Shown here in pieces: positions 33,071 to 42,389 of a stretch of 64,000 nucleotides of DNA. The DNA comes from JABMRF01 sp964584985 (GTDB lineage Bacteria > Patescibacteriota > Patescibacteriia > UBA11705 > JABHMO01), in contig CAZPBK010000003.1 of the NCBI GenBank assembly GCA_964584985.1, positions 1 through 64,000 on the forward strand, in the 5' to 3' direction. The notes under the pieces are model-generated. The model was not told the origin of the DNA, did not search any database, and saw nothing but the letters and a program-made list of their open reading frames with translations. The position numbers and the translations under genes are program-made. Every line of letters begins with the position of its first letter. Within the stretch, counting starts at the first letter, position 1.

Positions 33071-34020
33071 GTGGTAAAAAAAACGAAGTAATTCATTTCA
33101 AAAGTGGTTCTCAAACTGTACAGCAAAACAAAGAGATTCGAGAAATTTCTGAAAAACTTAAAAAAGCCCAGCGGAATTTTTGTAAATTGGATGAAAATTT
33201 CGGTCTTTTGCTGGAAACTCGGGATTCAGACGGCCAATCGGGCTTATGGGCGAAAATCATGCGAAAAACAAAAAAAGTTTTACGCCTGGGACGAGAACAG
33301 CAAAGACCGCTTCGGAACTTGTCCAAGAAAATCAAACATTTGATTTGTTTGTTGCAAGAAACCTTAACCGATGTTTCCAAGGTTGCTTCAAATGTGGGGG
33401 AAGAGTTGCATACTTCTAAAAAAGAGCTTGGGCGTATCAAAGAAGAAAACTGGAAATTGTCCGAATTAAGGGAGTATTTTTTGCAAAAAGCAGAGATGAC
33501 AATGCCTGCTGAAGTATCTTGGATTTCTAAGAGAGAAATAGAGCTTTTGTCGGAAAAAGCTCGTGAGCGAAAAAAAAGCGAACTTATTCATTACTTGGAA
33601 AACGATCAGAAGGCCCAGGCCTCCTTGTTAAGAATGTTGGGTCAGTCGGCTGGTATGGCTTTGGAAGTTTTGGAAAAAGCTTCAGTTCAGTATTTGAGTT
33701 TAACTAAGGTTGTTGAGCCAATAGAGATTCTCAGACAAGCTACCGAAGACATGGGAAATATAGTTTTGGCCAGTGATGATGCTACCCAGGTAATAAAAGG
33801 GTATATGGGCCAGATTGAACAGCTTATGAATCTTTCGGTTGCTTCGGTTGGAGCCTTGCGTGATCATTTGATCGCTTCGGACAGTACAACCGAAGAACTT
33901 CAAAAGCATGCTGATGTAATTGCCGAGGCGATGGCTCAAATAGACAATCCTCAGGAGAGTCAGGTCAAGGTAAAAGATAAACAGGGTCAAGATTGGACTA
34001 AACTTTTGACTTTTGAGTAA
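33067..34020 (+). CDS. hypothetical coiled-coil protein (SD-led)
   Basis: A 317-residue soluble, mainly helical protein. Long stretches with coiled-coil character cover about residues 20-165, a middle helical region follows, and the C-terminal part (AGMALEVLEKASVQYLSLTK, MGQIEQLMNLSVASVGAL) looks like a helical bundle. It vaguely recalls TelA-type toxic-anion-resistance proteins but I cannot confirm it. The start at 33067 follows AGGAGGAAAAA. It is coupled to the preceding membrane protein and ended by a strong terminator. Confidence 0.65.
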   Translation: MSGKKNEVIHFKSGSQTVQQNKEIREISEKLKKAQRNFCKLDENFGLLLETRDSDGQSGLWAKIMRKTKKVLRLGREQQRPLRNLSKKIKHLICLLQETLTDVSKVASNVGEELHTSKKELGRIKEENWKLSELREYFLQKAEMTMPAEVSWISKREIELLSEKARERKKSELIHYLENDQKAQASLLRMLGQSAGMALEVLEKASVQYLSLTKVVEPIEILRQATEDMGNIVLASDDATQVIKGYMGQIEQLMNLSVASVGALRDHLIASDSTTEELQKHADVIAEAMAQIDNPQESQVKVKDKQGQDWTKLLTFE

Positions 34021-34029
34021 ATTTGTATT

Positions 34030-34057
34030 GGGCAGAGGAAACATATTTCCTCTGCCC
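34030..34057 (+). terminator. terminator of the membrane/coiled-coil gene pair
   Basis: A perfect 12-bp stem GGGCAGAGGAAA / TTTCCTCTGCCC with loop CATA, followed by TCTTTGTTT. Confidence 0.92.
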
Positions 34058-34133
34058 TCTTTGTTTATTGCTGAAATTTGGTTTATAATGTAAAGTGAAA
34101 ACAAAAGAAATATATAATGTCAAAAAGGCAAAT

Positions 34134-35219
34134 ATGAAAATATTAGCTATTGAAACAAGCTGTGATGAAACCGCGGGCGCAGTGATAAAGGTTGAAAACA
34201 ATGATTTTCACATTTTAAGCAATGTTGTTTCTTCTCAAGAAAAGGTTCACGCTGAATACGGCGGTATCGTGCCCGAAGTGGCGGCTAGATTGCATGTGGA
34301 AAATATTATGCCGATTGTGGAAAAAGCCTTAAAAACCGCAAATACTGATTTGAGTTCTACTGATAAAGAAAAAAAAGTGGATTATATCGCGGTTTGTGCC
34401 GGACCGGGCTTGATCAGCTCCTTAATGGTTGGAGTGGAAACAGGCAAAACCTTGGCTTATGTTTTTAAAAAGCCATTGGTAAAAATAAATCACTTGGAAG
34501 GACACTTATTGTCTTTTAAAGGCAACAAAGAAAAAAACATTAAATTTCCGGCCATTGGTTTAATTGTTTCCGGCGGACATACTCAACTTTTTTTAATTAA
34601 AGATTACTTGAAGTATAAGTTGATTGGACAAACCCGAGATGATGCGGTTGGAGAGGCTTTTGACAAAACGGCCAAGATTTTAAGTCTTGGTTATCCTGGA
34701 GGACCGGCCATTTCTCGCAGTGCCGAAGAAAAAGATTCTCAAAATATAAAGGAGATAAAAAATCGTGATTCAAAATTGGATTTAAGCTTACCTCGACCAA
34801 TGCTGAAAACTGCGGATTTTGATATGAGTTTTTCCGGACTAAAAACCGCTTTGCTTTACACTTGGCGGGATATTGAAAAAAAGTACAATCAGGAGGAGCA
34901 ATCTTCGTTAAAATCCGGTTTGGCTGCGGAATTTCAAAAAGCGGTGGTTGAGGTTTTGGTAAGTAAAACATTTAGAGCCGTGGAAAAATATAAGGCCAAG
35001 TCTTTGGTGGTTGGCGGAGGAGTAAGCGCCAATATGGTTTTGCGCCGGCACTTGATAGATAAAGCGGAAAAATTTGATATTGATTTATTTTTGCCCGGTC
35101 AAGGAATGACCGGAGATAATGCGGCTATGATCGGCTTGGCCGCTTATTACCATATAAAGAAAAAAGACTTTATTAAACCGGTTGATTTAAAAGCTAACCC
35201 TGACTGGGAGCTAACTTAA
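34134..35219 (+). CDS. tsaD: tRNA N6-adenosine threonylcarbamoyltransferase TsaD
   Basis: TsaD (Kae1/YgjD) transfers the threonylcarbamoyl group to A37 of tRNA. From ATG 34134 the protein has 361 residues; an upstream ATG at 34095 adds 13 unconserved residues. The ASKHA-fold start MKILAIETSCDETAGAVI, the metal-binding NHLEGH (about 121-126), LIVSGGHTQL and the late VVGGGVSANMVLR and GMTGDNAAMIGLAAYY are all present. tsaE follows by 10 bp and then a kinase-like gene, an operon of t6A genes. Confidence 0.97.
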   Translation: MKILAIETSCDETAGAVIKVENNDFHILSNVVSSQEKVHAEYGGIVPEVAARLHVENIMPIVEKALKTANTDLSSTDKEKKVDYIAVCAGPGLISSLMVGVETGKTLAYVFKKPLVKINHLEGHLLSFKGNKEKNIKFPAIGLIVSGGHTQLFLIKDYLKYKLIGQTRDDAVGEAFDKTAKILSLGYPGGPAISRSAEEKDSQNIKEIKNRDSKLDLSLPRPMLKTADFDMSFSGLKTALLYTWRDIEKKYNQEEQSSLKSGLAAEFQKAVVEVLVSKTFRAVEKYKAKSLVVGGGVSANMVLRRHLIDKAEKFDIDLFLPGQGMTGDNAAMIGLAAYYHIKKKDFIKPVDLKANPDWELT

Positions 35220-35229
35220 TTTTTGTAAA

Positions 35230-35706
35230 ATGATCAGTTATTCAACAGAGCAAACAATTAAAGCTGGAGAAAAATTTGCCAAAAAGCTAAAAGGAGGGGA
35301 AGTGATACTTTTAATCGGTGATCTGGGGTCGGGAAAAACCACTTTTGTTAAAGGGGTGGCACAGGGGCTTAGCTTGAAAAAAAATATTACCAGCCCGACT
35401 TTTGTTTTAATGAAAGTTTATAAAATAAAAAAATTACGCTCCAAAATCAAAGAGCTGGTGCATATAGATACTTATCGCGGACTTTCCTTTTCCGATTTAA
35501 GAGGTATTGGCGCCTTGGAAAGATTTTTGGACAAAGAAAGCGTTTGTTTAGTGGAGTGGGGAGACGCCTTGGAAAAGTATTTGAAAGAAAAAAATATTTT
35601 TTATAAAAAAATTGAATTTAAAAATTTAGATATAAACAAAAGAGAAATAACTATAAAAAAATATGGAAGTTCCACCAGGGGAAAAGGTGAAAAACAAGAA
35701 AAATAA
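35230..35706 (+). CDS. tsaE: tRNA threonylcarbamoyladenosine biosynthesis ATPase TsaE
   Basis: TsaE is the P-loop ATPase that regenerates the TsaD complex in bacteria. The 158-residue protein has Walker A GDLGSGKTTFVKGVAQGL (about 31-48), the switch region SPTFVLMKVY, and HIDTYRG and LVEWGDALEKY. The 3' end overlaps the start of the kinase-like gene by 44 bp in another frame. Confidence 0.95.
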   Translation: MISYSTEQTIKAGEKFAKKLKGGEVILLIGDLGSGKTTFVKGVAQGLSLKKNITSPTFVLMKVYKIKKLRSKIKELVHIDTYRGLSFSDLRGIGALERFLDKESVCLVEWGDALEKYLKEKNIFYKKIEFKNLDINKREITIKKYGSSTRGKGEKQEK

Positions 35707-37015
35707 ACAAAACGAGGTTTCTTTTTCGCAGGAAAGAAGGGAGCTTTTAGATGCTGGTTTGGAAAAGTTTTTATTGACCAAAACCGAAAAAATAAATGAA
35801 GGCAATAACGGGGTGGTTTTTAAATTTAATCAAAAAACAATATTGGAACATGAGGAACTTTTTGAATTTTTCCGATTTGATCCCGAAAAAAAAGAGGAAA
35901 GTGCAGTGGTAAAAATATTAAAGCTATATTTTCAGGGCCAGGGTTTAAAAGAATTTAAAATGCAACAAAAAGCCTATGAGCTTGTGCAATCATCCGAGGA
36001 AAAAGAATTGGCTGAGGTGCCGGAACCTATAAATTACTATGATCTTAAAATAAGCAGTCAAGAGTTGAAAAACTTTTTAAAAAATCGAGGAGTACGAGAA
36101 ACGGATAATATTGAACTTTTGATAATGGATTTTGTGCCTGGCGAGGATTTGTCAACAAGACTTTTTAAAGAAGTGATCAAAAGACATCCCAAATTAGCTC
36201 ATTTGAAAAATCAAGTGGAAGAAATGACCCATGATGAAATGAAAAAATATTGTGAAGTGGCTTTAGACTATCGTTATCCAGGTGAAAAATCTAGAGATGA
36301 AGGAGAACGAGAGTTTGAGCGAGAAAAACTGTTTGCGGAGAACATGGGGAAGATGGTGGAATTTTTAAAATCCAGAGGCTTTGTTTTGGATAAAAGAATT
36401 TTGGACAGGTATAAAAAAACCATTGATCTTTTTCATGAAAACGGTTTGCTTTTTCGTGATGGACATCACAGAAATTTGATGGTAAACGGGGAGGGAGATG
36501 ATCTTGAAGTGCAGGTTATTGATTTTGGTTCTTCAACTGAATTTGAAGGAGAATATGAGTCTTCCAGAGATTTTTATACCGATCCGATGGAAGGTCGAGC
36601 CTATATTCAGGATGAAATGATCTACCGTTCGCTATTGCCCTTGACCGAAAAGAAAAAGACTGTTGGTCAAGAAAGTCAAGAAAAATTTTTTAAGCAAATT
36701 AATACTATTGGTAAAAGATTAAAACAAAGAGAAAAAAATTGGCAGGCCTTGCTGACAAGAAGTCGGGAAAGGGTTGATAATCCGGAAAATCTTTTTATTC
36801 AGCTTTATCAAAGCGATCCTTATTTAAAAAACTTATCCATGGACAATAGGGTTGATGGAATTATTTGTCTTTTTCAAGACATGGTAAATCAGGGAATCCT
36901 GGAAAAAGAAAAACTGATAGAATTTCTTGATCAAGCCATTTCCAATCCGGCTAAGATTTATTTAAGTCGGCCAGCGGATGTCAATAAATTAGTTGAATTT
37001 AGAAAAAGTTTATAA
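35663..37015 (+). CDS. protein-kinase-like protein in the tsaD-tsaE operon
   Basis: A 450-residue protein with eukaryotic-type kinase landmarks: a Gly-loop EGNNGVVFKF (46-55), the likely ATP-anchoring Lys in AVVKIL (K84), a hinge IMDFVPGEDLS (154-164), a catalytic loop LFRDGHHRNLMV (263-274, with D266 and N271) and the metal motif VIDFGSS (285-291). Insertions between hinge and catalytic loop and a C-terminal helical region of about 130 residues make it atypical. The start is taken at 35663, overlapping tsaE by 44 bp; a later start is possible. In archaea and eukaryotes the Kae1 homologue of TsaD works with the kinase Bud32, so this neighbourhood is suggestive, but similarity to Bud32 itself is not evident. 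Confidence 0.75.
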   Translation: MEVPPGEKVKNKKNKQNEVSFSQERRELLDAGLEKFLLTKTEKINEGNNGVVFKFNQKTILEHEELFEFFRFDPEKKEESAVVKILKLYFQGQGLKEFKMQQKAYELVQSSEEKELAEVPEPINYYDLKISSQELKNFLKNRGVRETDNIELLIMDFVPGEDLSTRLFKEVIKRHPKLAHLKNQVEEMTHDEMKKYCEVALDYRYPGEKSRDEGEREFEREKLFAENMGKMVEFLKSRGFVLDKRILDRYKKTIDLFHENGLLFRDGHHRNLMVNGEGDDLEVQVIDFGSSTEFEGEYESSRDFYTDPMEGRAYIQDEMIYRSLLPLTEKKKTVGQESQEKFFKQINTIGKRLKQREKNWQALLTRSRERVDNPENLFIQLYQSDPYLKNLSMDNRVDGIICLFQDMVNQGILEKEKLIEFLDQAISNPAKIYLSRPADVNKLVEFRKSL

Positions 37016-37039
37016 TTTTTTATATAAAAAACAAAAAAG

Positions 37040-37061
37040 AAAGACTGCCATGGCAGTCTTT
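37040..37061 (+). terminator. bidirectional terminator
   Basis: A perfect palindrome AAAGACTGCC-AT-GGCAGTCTTT with A-rich and T-rich flanks. It separates the convergent tsa operon and the small minus-strand gene at 37.1 kb. Confidence 0.9.
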
Positions 37062-37081
37062 TTGGTTTTTTGATCAAATTT

Positions 37082-37297
37082 TTAGTCAAGGCATTCGTAA
37101 ATAGGCACGAAACCAATTCGACCGGTAGTAAACTGAATTTTCAGATTTTTGCTTTTGGGCCGGATTTCTACTTTCATGCCCCTTTGAACGGCTATGTTAA
37201 TAAAGAGCTTGAGTTCTTGCTCATCCTTGGGAGTTAAACCCATGATTGAATAATCAAAATCTTGGTGATTTTCCTTGACTTGGTCTTTGTTAGACAT
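37082..37297 (-). CDS. hypothetical small protein (SD-led cassette)
   Basis: A 71-residue soluble protein, helical in the first half (PKDEQELKLFINIAVQRG) and beta-like in the second (KVEIRP, LKIQFTTGRIGFVPIY). No family is recognised. AAGGAGG lies seven bases before ATG. On the minus strand TTGACA (37353-37358) and TAATAT about 17 bp downstream form the promoter. It shares the terminator at 37040-37061. Confidence 0.6.
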   Translation of the reverse strand: MSNKDQVKENHQDFDYSIMGLTPKDEQELKLFINIAVQRGMKVEIRPKSKNLKIQFTTGRIGFVPIYECLD

Positions 37298-37369
37298 AGC
37301 TTACCTCCTTAAAATCAGTGGTAATTTATATATTATACTTTTTTTGTGATTTTGTCAAGACTTTTGAAG

Positions 37370-39145
37370 CTATTCGGTCACACGGAAGATTTCATCAACC
37401 GAAGTGGTGCCTTTGAGCGCTTTTATCAAACCGTCCTGGGCCATAGTCATCATACCGTTTTCCACGGCTATTTTCTCCATTTCAGAGGCGGAGATGTTTC
37501 CGCCCAAAACAAGGTCTTCAATTTTTTTATTCAAAACCATGATTTCATAAATACCAATTCTTCCTTTATATCCCAGACCGTGGCAGGCCTCACATCCTTC
37601 GGAGGTATGAAATTCCATTTTTTCCAGTTTTGGCTTATCAGGATGAGAATCCGGGATTTGGTTTAAAATCTTTTTTACTTTTTCCTTGGTTTCATCATCC
37701 AGTTTAGCCGGTTTTTTACATTTTTCGCACAATCTTCTAACCAGTCTTTGGCCCATAACCGCGTTTAGCGCCGGAGCCAAAAGAAAGGGTTTTACACCCA
37801 TGGATAAAAATCGCGGAATTGCGCCGGCCGCGCTATTGGTATGCAAAGTAGAGATGACTAAATGTCCGGTCAGGGCGGCGTTGATAGCCACTTCGGCCGT
37901 TTCCAAATCTCTGAGCTCGCCGACCATGGCGATATCCGGATCTTGTCGCAACATTGATTTTAAACCGTCGGCAAAAGAATAGCCTTTGCTGTGATCTATC
38001 TGACTTTGATTTACGCCTTCCAATTTATATTCAATCGGATCTTCCAAAGTGATAATTTTAACATCCTCGGTATTTAGTTTATTTAATATGGCGTAAAGGG
38101 TGGTGGTTTTACCCGATCCGGTCGGACCGGTGGTTATGATCATTCCGTTTGGTCGTTCGGCCTGAGTTTTCATGTCTTCATAAGATTTACCGATTAAGCC
38201 CAATTCATCAAATTTTAAACTTGTTGATGAAGAATACAAAAGACGCATAACCACGCTTTCTCCCCAGTTGGTAGGCAGAGTGGAAACACGCACATCAATA
38301 TCTTCTTTTTGCGTTTTTATACTGAAGCGCCCATCTTGGGGTTTATCGGTAATGTTTAATTTCAAATGAGCCAAGAGTTTTATTCTGGAGATTATTTTTG
38401 ACCATTTTTTCTTATCCAATGAAGCGGAATCATGCAAAATTCCGTCCACGCGAAAACGAATTTTAACATCTTCTTCTTCAGCTTCAACATGAATATCCGA
38501 GGCATCGGCTTGAATGGCTGCGGCAATTAAAAAACTGACCAATTCAGTGATGGAAACCTTTTGTATATGTTCATTTAATTTGGTGAAATCATTGGCGATT
38601 GCTTTGAATTTCTCCAATTCCTCTTCCTTGATTTCCACGCCTCTTTTTGGTTTTTTGTATTTTGGCATATCGCCATATATCTTCAACGCGTGCTCCAAGC
38701 TTCTTTGAGAAATAAGATAGACTTTTGTTTCAGCGTGAAAGGACTCTTCCAATTGATGTTGGATTTTTTCCAATTCCGGATTGTCGGGTTCGGTTGTCCC
38801 CAGTCTTATTTGTTCACCGGTATTAACAAAGCAAACTATTTTTTCTTGTTTGGAAGTGTTTTCCGGAATGGATTTTAAGGCTTCCGAACTCACCGGGAAA
38901 TCAGTTAAATCTATATAGTCCAAGTCGAAGTCTTTAGCTTTTTGTTGAACTTCTTGTTCCCGGCTTTTGGTTTTTATGCCTTTAAGTTTCTTATCAAGCT
39001 TTTCTTGAGCCGTCATTTCCGAAGCTAAGCGACCCTTTTTTTCTTCTTTTTCCGCTTTGTCTTTATCGTCTCTTGTTTTTCCGCTTAATTTAGCTTTACC
39101 TTTATTGGATAAAAGATCTTCTATGGAGTTACTTGATTTTTTCAT
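37370..39145 (-). CDS. pilB: type IV pilus assembly ATPase PilB/GspE
   Basis: PilB powers extension of type IV pili. The 591-residue protein has a charged N-terminus (about 1-65), an N1/MshEN-like region, and the motor domain with Walker A GPTGSGKTTT (340-349), the Asp box ITLEDPIEY, the Walker B-like MVGELRDLETAE, and the His box LVISTLHTNSA. The zinc-binding C-terminal part has two CxxC pairs (CEKCKKPA and CEACHGLGYKG). No other pilus genes are in the window. The gene is divergent from the 39.3 kb gene with back-to-back promoters near 39180-39260. Confidence 0.95.
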   Translation of the reverse strand: MKKSSNSIEDLLSNKGKAKLSGKTRDDKDKAEKEEKKGRLASEMTAQEKLDKKLKGIKTKSREQEVQQKAKDFDLDYIDLTDFPVSSEALKSIPENTSKQEKIVCFVNTGEQIRLGTTEPDNPELEKIQHQLEESFHAETKVYLISQRSLEHALKIYGDMPKYKKPKRGVEIKEEELEKFKAIANDFTKLNEHIQKVSITELVSFLIAAAIQADASDIHVEAEEEDVKIRFRVDGILHDSASLDKKKWSKIISRIKLLAHLKLNITDKPQDGRFSIKTQKEDIDVRVSTLPTNWGESVVMRLLYSSSTSLKFDELGLIGKSYEDMKTQAERPNGMIITTGPTGSGKTTTLYAILNKLNTEDVKIITLEDPIEYKLEGVNQSQIDHSKGYSFADGLKSMLRQDPDIAMVGELRDLETAEVAINAALTGHLVISTLHTNSAAGAIPRFLSMGVKPFLLAPALNAVMGQRLVRRLCEKCKKPAKLDDETKEKVKKILNQIPDSHPDKPKLEKMEFHTSEGCEACHGLGYKGRIGIYEIMVLNKKIEDLVLGGNISASEMEKIAVENGMMTMAQDGLIKALKGTTSVDEIFRVTE

Positions 39146-39307
39146 AAAATGTTTTTATATTATTTGCTTCATATTTATACTATATCTTTTTTTGCTTAAT
39201 TTGACAACAAAATTAAGTTGATAAAAAAAGTTGCCAAATTTTTTTAACATGATAAAATAATAATAACGAATTTATTATAATTTTAATAAAAAATAAAGAC
39301 TAAACCT

Positions 39308-40261
39308 ATGGCAGATGATAAGGAACAAAAAGAAGTAGAACAAAAAAAACAGGAGGGCAAAAAAAAGAAAAAGACTAAATCTCCTAAAAAAAGTGGAACA
39401 AAAAAGTCCGCTAAGAAAGTAAGTGGGCAAAAGTCTTCAAAAACAAAGTCAAAAGACAATGGAGTGGTGAATTTGATTATTGTTATTGTGATCGTTTTGG
39501 GGATTGTTGGAATTGTTTTTGGTTATACCAAAAGTCAAATTTCCGATATAAACAAAGGTGGCACAGAAGTCAGTAAAGGTTTGGAAAATCAAATCAAAGA
39601 TTTAAAAAATCAGATTAGCACTTTAAAACAAACCGCTGATAAGTTGGAAAAAGAAAACAAGACCAGCAAAAATATTGTCTTGGATCTTTTTAACAAAGAT
39701 AGACAGTTACCGCGTCAATTGGATGTGGAGGGTTGGAATATGCTAAAAGAAAAAGGCATTGGCTATACGGTAAGCTATCCTCAGCATTGGGAAAAAGTCA
39801 AACCGATTTTAGGTTCGGGACAAGAAAATGATCAGGATGCACAAATTGCTTATTTACAGCCAATAGGCAAAGCTGATTTTATTAATGCGGTAAAAATAAA
39901 AAAGGATTATTATGATTTTGAAGAATTGCCTTTAGATGAAAAATTGGAAATATTCAGTGAACTTGATGCTTTGGACACCTATGAATTTGAAGAGGGCATA
40001 ATGATTTATTTTATAAATCTTGATAAAGACAACAATCAAGTACCAACGGTTTTGGTTTTGACAGACAAGGCGATTTATCGAATAATATTTAATGCAGCCG
40101 GTCGAGATTCCATGGAATACTTTAAATATCGTCAAGAATTTGAAAAAATCGCCGCCACTTTTGCTTTGATGCCGGAAATGGTGAAACAAGAAAGCAAGAC
40201 TGATGAAGAGGAAGAAACTAATCAAAGTCAAGGAACAGAAGAACCGGCCGTGTTGGAATAA
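39308..40261 (+). CDS. hypothetical membrane-anchored coiled-coil protein
   Basis: A 317-residue protein. Residues 1-55 are extremely Lys-rich, followed by one membrane span (about 57-77, VVNLIIVIVIVLGIVGIVFG) and a coiled coil (about 85-122). The outer domain (about 130-290) contains YTVSYPQHWEKVK, a pattern seen in PsbP-like or DUF1795-like proteins, and ends in an acidic tail. No function is assigned. A TTGCCA-16-TAAAAT promoter precedes it, and a strong terminator follows. Confidence 0.6.
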   Translation: MADDKEQKEVEQKKQEGKKKKKTKSPKKSGTKKSAKKVSGQKSSKTKSKDNGVVNLIIVIVIVLGIVGIVFGYTKSQISDINKGGTEVSKGLENQIKDLKNQISTLKQTADKLEKENKTSKNIVLDLFNKDRQLPRQLDVEGWNMLKEKGIGYTVSYPQHWEKVKPILGSGQENDQDAQIAYLQPIGKADFINAVKIKKDYYDFEELPLDEKLEIFSELDALDTYEFEEGIMIYFINLDKDNNQVPTVLVLTDKAIYRIIFNAAGRDSMEYFKYRQEFEKIAATFALMPEMVKQESKTDEEEETNQSQGTEEPAVLE

Positions 40262-40281
40262 ACAATTGATTTTTTCATTAC

Positions 40282-40305
40282 AAGCCGTCTTTTGCAAGAC
40301 GGCTT
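40282..40305 (+). terminator. terminator of the 39.3-40.3 kb gene
   Basis: AAGCCGTCTT / AAGACGGCTT, perfect ten pairs with loop TTGC, then TTTTC. Confidence 0.92.
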
Positions 40306-40371
40306 TTTTCTTGAATTTTTTTTTCTATCAAGGTATTATCTTTATGACTTCAAAAATAATATTTTTTAATT

Positions 40372-41460
40372 ATGTCTTTTTCCATAGGAATAGTCGGTTT
40401 ACCCAATGTGGGTAAGTCTACATTATTTAGAGCTTTAACCAAGAATAAAATTGACATTGCCAATTATCCTTTTTGCACCATTGAACCAAACAAGGGAGTT
40501 GTTCCCGTACCTGATGAAAGATTGGATAAATTGGCCAAGTTATCAAAATCGGAAAAAGTACTTAACACCACCATAGAATTTGTGGATATTGCCGGTTTGG
40601 TCAAAGGTGCGCACAAAGGTGAAGGGTTGGGTAATCAATTTTTGCACAATATTCGCGAGGTTGACGCTATTTGTCATGTTTTACGCGATTTTCATACCGG
40701 GGATATTGTTCATGTCGATGGAAAGGTTGACCCTTTGCATGATGCCGAGGTAATTGATATTGAGTTGGCTTTTGCTGATTTGGAGGCAGTTAATAAGCAT
40801 TTAAGCAAGTTGAAAGATAGTTTAAAAGGCGTTTCAGTCTCAGAGCAGAAGGAAACAAAAAAAATCATTGCTGTTTTAGAAGAAAAAATTATTCCGGCTT
40901 TGGAAGAGGGCAGGCCGGTTAGAAATTTGGAACTTAGCGATGAAGAAAGTGAACAAATAAAGTATTTAAACCTTTTGACTGAAAAGCCGATGATTTATCT
41001 TTTAAATGTTGATGAAGAAAAAGTTGGACAAAAAGTTCAAGTAAAAGGTTTAGAAAATAGGGCGGTTATCCCGGTTTGCGCCAAGGTTGAGTCGGATTTA
41101 GCGGATTTTTCCGAAAAAGAAGCTCAGGACTATTTAAAAGAATTGGGTTTGGAAAAATCCGGGCTTGATAAAATAATATTGAAGTCTTATGAAATGCTTG
41201 ATTTGATAAGCTTTTTAACCACCGGTCCAAAAGAAACCAAAGCCTGGACAATAAAGCGCGGAACCAAAGCTCCGCAAGCAGCCGGTCAAATTCATGGTGA
41301 TTTTGAAAAAGGTTTTATTGCCGTTCAAGTGATAAATTGGCACGATCTGGTGGAAGCCGGCAGTGAAGCGATAGCCAAGCAAAATGGGCTTATCAGATTG
41401 GAAGGCAAAGATTATATAATGCAGGACGGTGATACTTGTGAATTCAGGTTTAATGTTTAA
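40372..41460 (+). CDS. ychF: ribosome-associated GTPase/ATPase YchF (OLA1 family)
   Basis: YchF is a universally conserved Obg-family nucleotidase that prefers ATP. The 362-residue protein has G1 GLPNVGKST (9-17), the YchF-specific NYPFCTIEPN (31-40), G3 FVDIAGLVKGAHKGEG (about 66-81), and the C-terminal TGS domain (WTIKRGTKAPQAAGQIHGDF). The G4 region NVDEEKV replaces NKxD, as is usual for the family. It starts after TTTTTTAATT with no SD. Confidence 0.97.
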   Translation: MSFSIGIVGLPNVGKSTLFRALTKNKIDIANYPFCTIEPNKGVVPVPDERLDKLAKLSKSEKVLNTTIEFVDIAGLVKGAHKGEGLGNQFLHNIREVDAICHVLRDFHTGDIVHVDGKVDPLHDAEVIDIELAFADLEAVNKHLSKLKDSLKGVSVSEQKETKKIIAVLEEKIIPALEEGRPVRNLELSDEESEQIKYLNLLTEKPMIYLLNVDEEKVGQKVQVKGLENRAVIPVCAKVESDLADFSEKEAQDYLKELGLEKSGLDKIILKSYEMLDLISFLTTGPKETKAWTIKRGTKAPQAAGQIHGDFEKGFIAVQVINWHDLVEAGSEAIAKQNGLIRLEGKDYIMQDGDTCEFRFNV

Positions 41461-41492
41461 ATAAAAAAATTTATCATTAGTGACTAAGCAAA

Positions 41493-41521
41493 AAATCCGC
41501 CGGTAATGTACTGGCGGATTT
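41493..41521. terminator. bidirectional terminator
   Basis: AAATCCGCC and GGCGGATTT form a nine-pair perfect stem; A- and T-runs on both sides let it serve ychF and the opposing gene at 41.5-42.1 kb. Confidence 0.85.
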
Positions 41522-41532
41522 ATGTCTGATCC

Positions 41533-42054
41533 TTAAACCTGACGTAGACATTGAGCAATGCTATTGAACTTGTCGGGTAGCTTGGACTCCTCTTGGTAAA
41601 AGTAGCTTTCTTCCACCACCTGGTAGGTGTTTGCCTTTTTTCCTTTGATTTTGATATGGCAGATTTGACTACAGTTGTGAGCCACTTTTCTTAAGAACTT
41701 AGCCGAATTTTTCAGGCTACGCATTCTACGGCTGGCCGGCACCAGGTAGAGATGATAAGTGAAGTCCTGATCCGTCTGCTGATTAATTTTTTGGCTTTTC
41801 CAAATGGCAAAATACCAACCGGGCTGATAACAAGGAGCCCAAAAAACCAGATGATCCCCGAATTGTCCTTCACGATCTTTCGTGTTCATGCTGACCAAAC
41901 AGGATCTTTCCGGTTCGTTGGATACTTGTTGATTGAAAAATTCGTTAATTCCCGGTAGTTCCTTAAACAGTTTTTCTCGGCATCTCCTTTTTTTTAAGGA
42001 ATCGGTGATTTCTCTGAGTTCAAAATTTCCAAATCTTGGTAAAAAAACTCTCAT
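41533..42054 (-). CDS. hypothetical protein (SD-led cassette)
   Basis: A 173-residue soluble protein of unknown function. It contains several aromatic/Cys patches (HLVFWAPCYQPGWYFAIW, about 69-86) and a basic helix (PASRRMRSLKNSAKFLRK). The ATG at 42054 is chosen because AAAGGAGG lies six bases upstream; an earlier ATG at 42117 runs through the SD. It is followed by a terminator shared with ychF. Confidence 0.6.
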   Translation of the reverse strand: MRVFLPRFGNFELREITDSLKKRRCREKLFKELPGINEFFNQQVSNEPERSCLVSMNTKDREGQFGDHLVFWAPCYQPGWYFAIWKSQKINQQTDQDFTYHLYLVPASRRMRSLKNSAKFLRKVAHNCSQICHIKIKGKKANTYQVVEESYFYQEESKLPDKFNSIAQCLRQV

Positions 42055-42080
42055 GGATCCTCCTTTGTTTTTCGTTTGAA

Positions 42081-42281
42081 TTAGTTTTTTGGCAGATGAT
42101 GATAAAGCACGCCACATTTTTCACAGTAGATTTGAGTCTTGGACTGAGTGTGAATTTCTTTTTTACTGATCGGTCCGATAGTTTTCATATTGGAAGTATC
42201 ACCAATCATAGTTTTCTTAATGACAATTTCGCCCGAGCAGTTGGGAATTACGCACCGGCAACCTGTTTTTTTAAGACTCAT
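42081..42281 (-). CDS. small zinc-ribbon-like protein (SD-led cassette)
   Basis: A 66-residue protein with five cysteines, arranged as CRC and C in GCRCVIPNCSG and CEKCG near the end (residues 52-55), followed by His residues. This suggests a single zinc-binding ribbon. No family name can be given. AGGAG precedes ATG. It is 27 bp upstream of the next minus-strand cassette, so they may share a transcript. Confidence 0.6.
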   Translation of the reverse strand: MSLKKTGCRCVIPNCSGEIVIKKTMIGDTSNMKTIGPISKKEIHTQSKTQIYCEKCGVLYHHLPKN

Positions 42282-42340
42282 GTTTGTCTCCTATTGGTGG
42301 TTAAAGAACATTTTCTTTTTCAAGTATACAAAAATCAATA

Positions 42341-42374
42341 AAAAAAGCAAGCGGTTATAAGCCGCTCGCTTTTT
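42341..42374 (-). terminator. terminator of groES-groEL
   Basis: An imperfect A-rich/T-rich stem with inner GCGG/CCGC pairing. On the minus strand it is followed by T7 and lies 16 bp after the groEL stop. Confidence 0.75.
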
Positions 42375-42389
42375 ATATAAAAATCTTTA

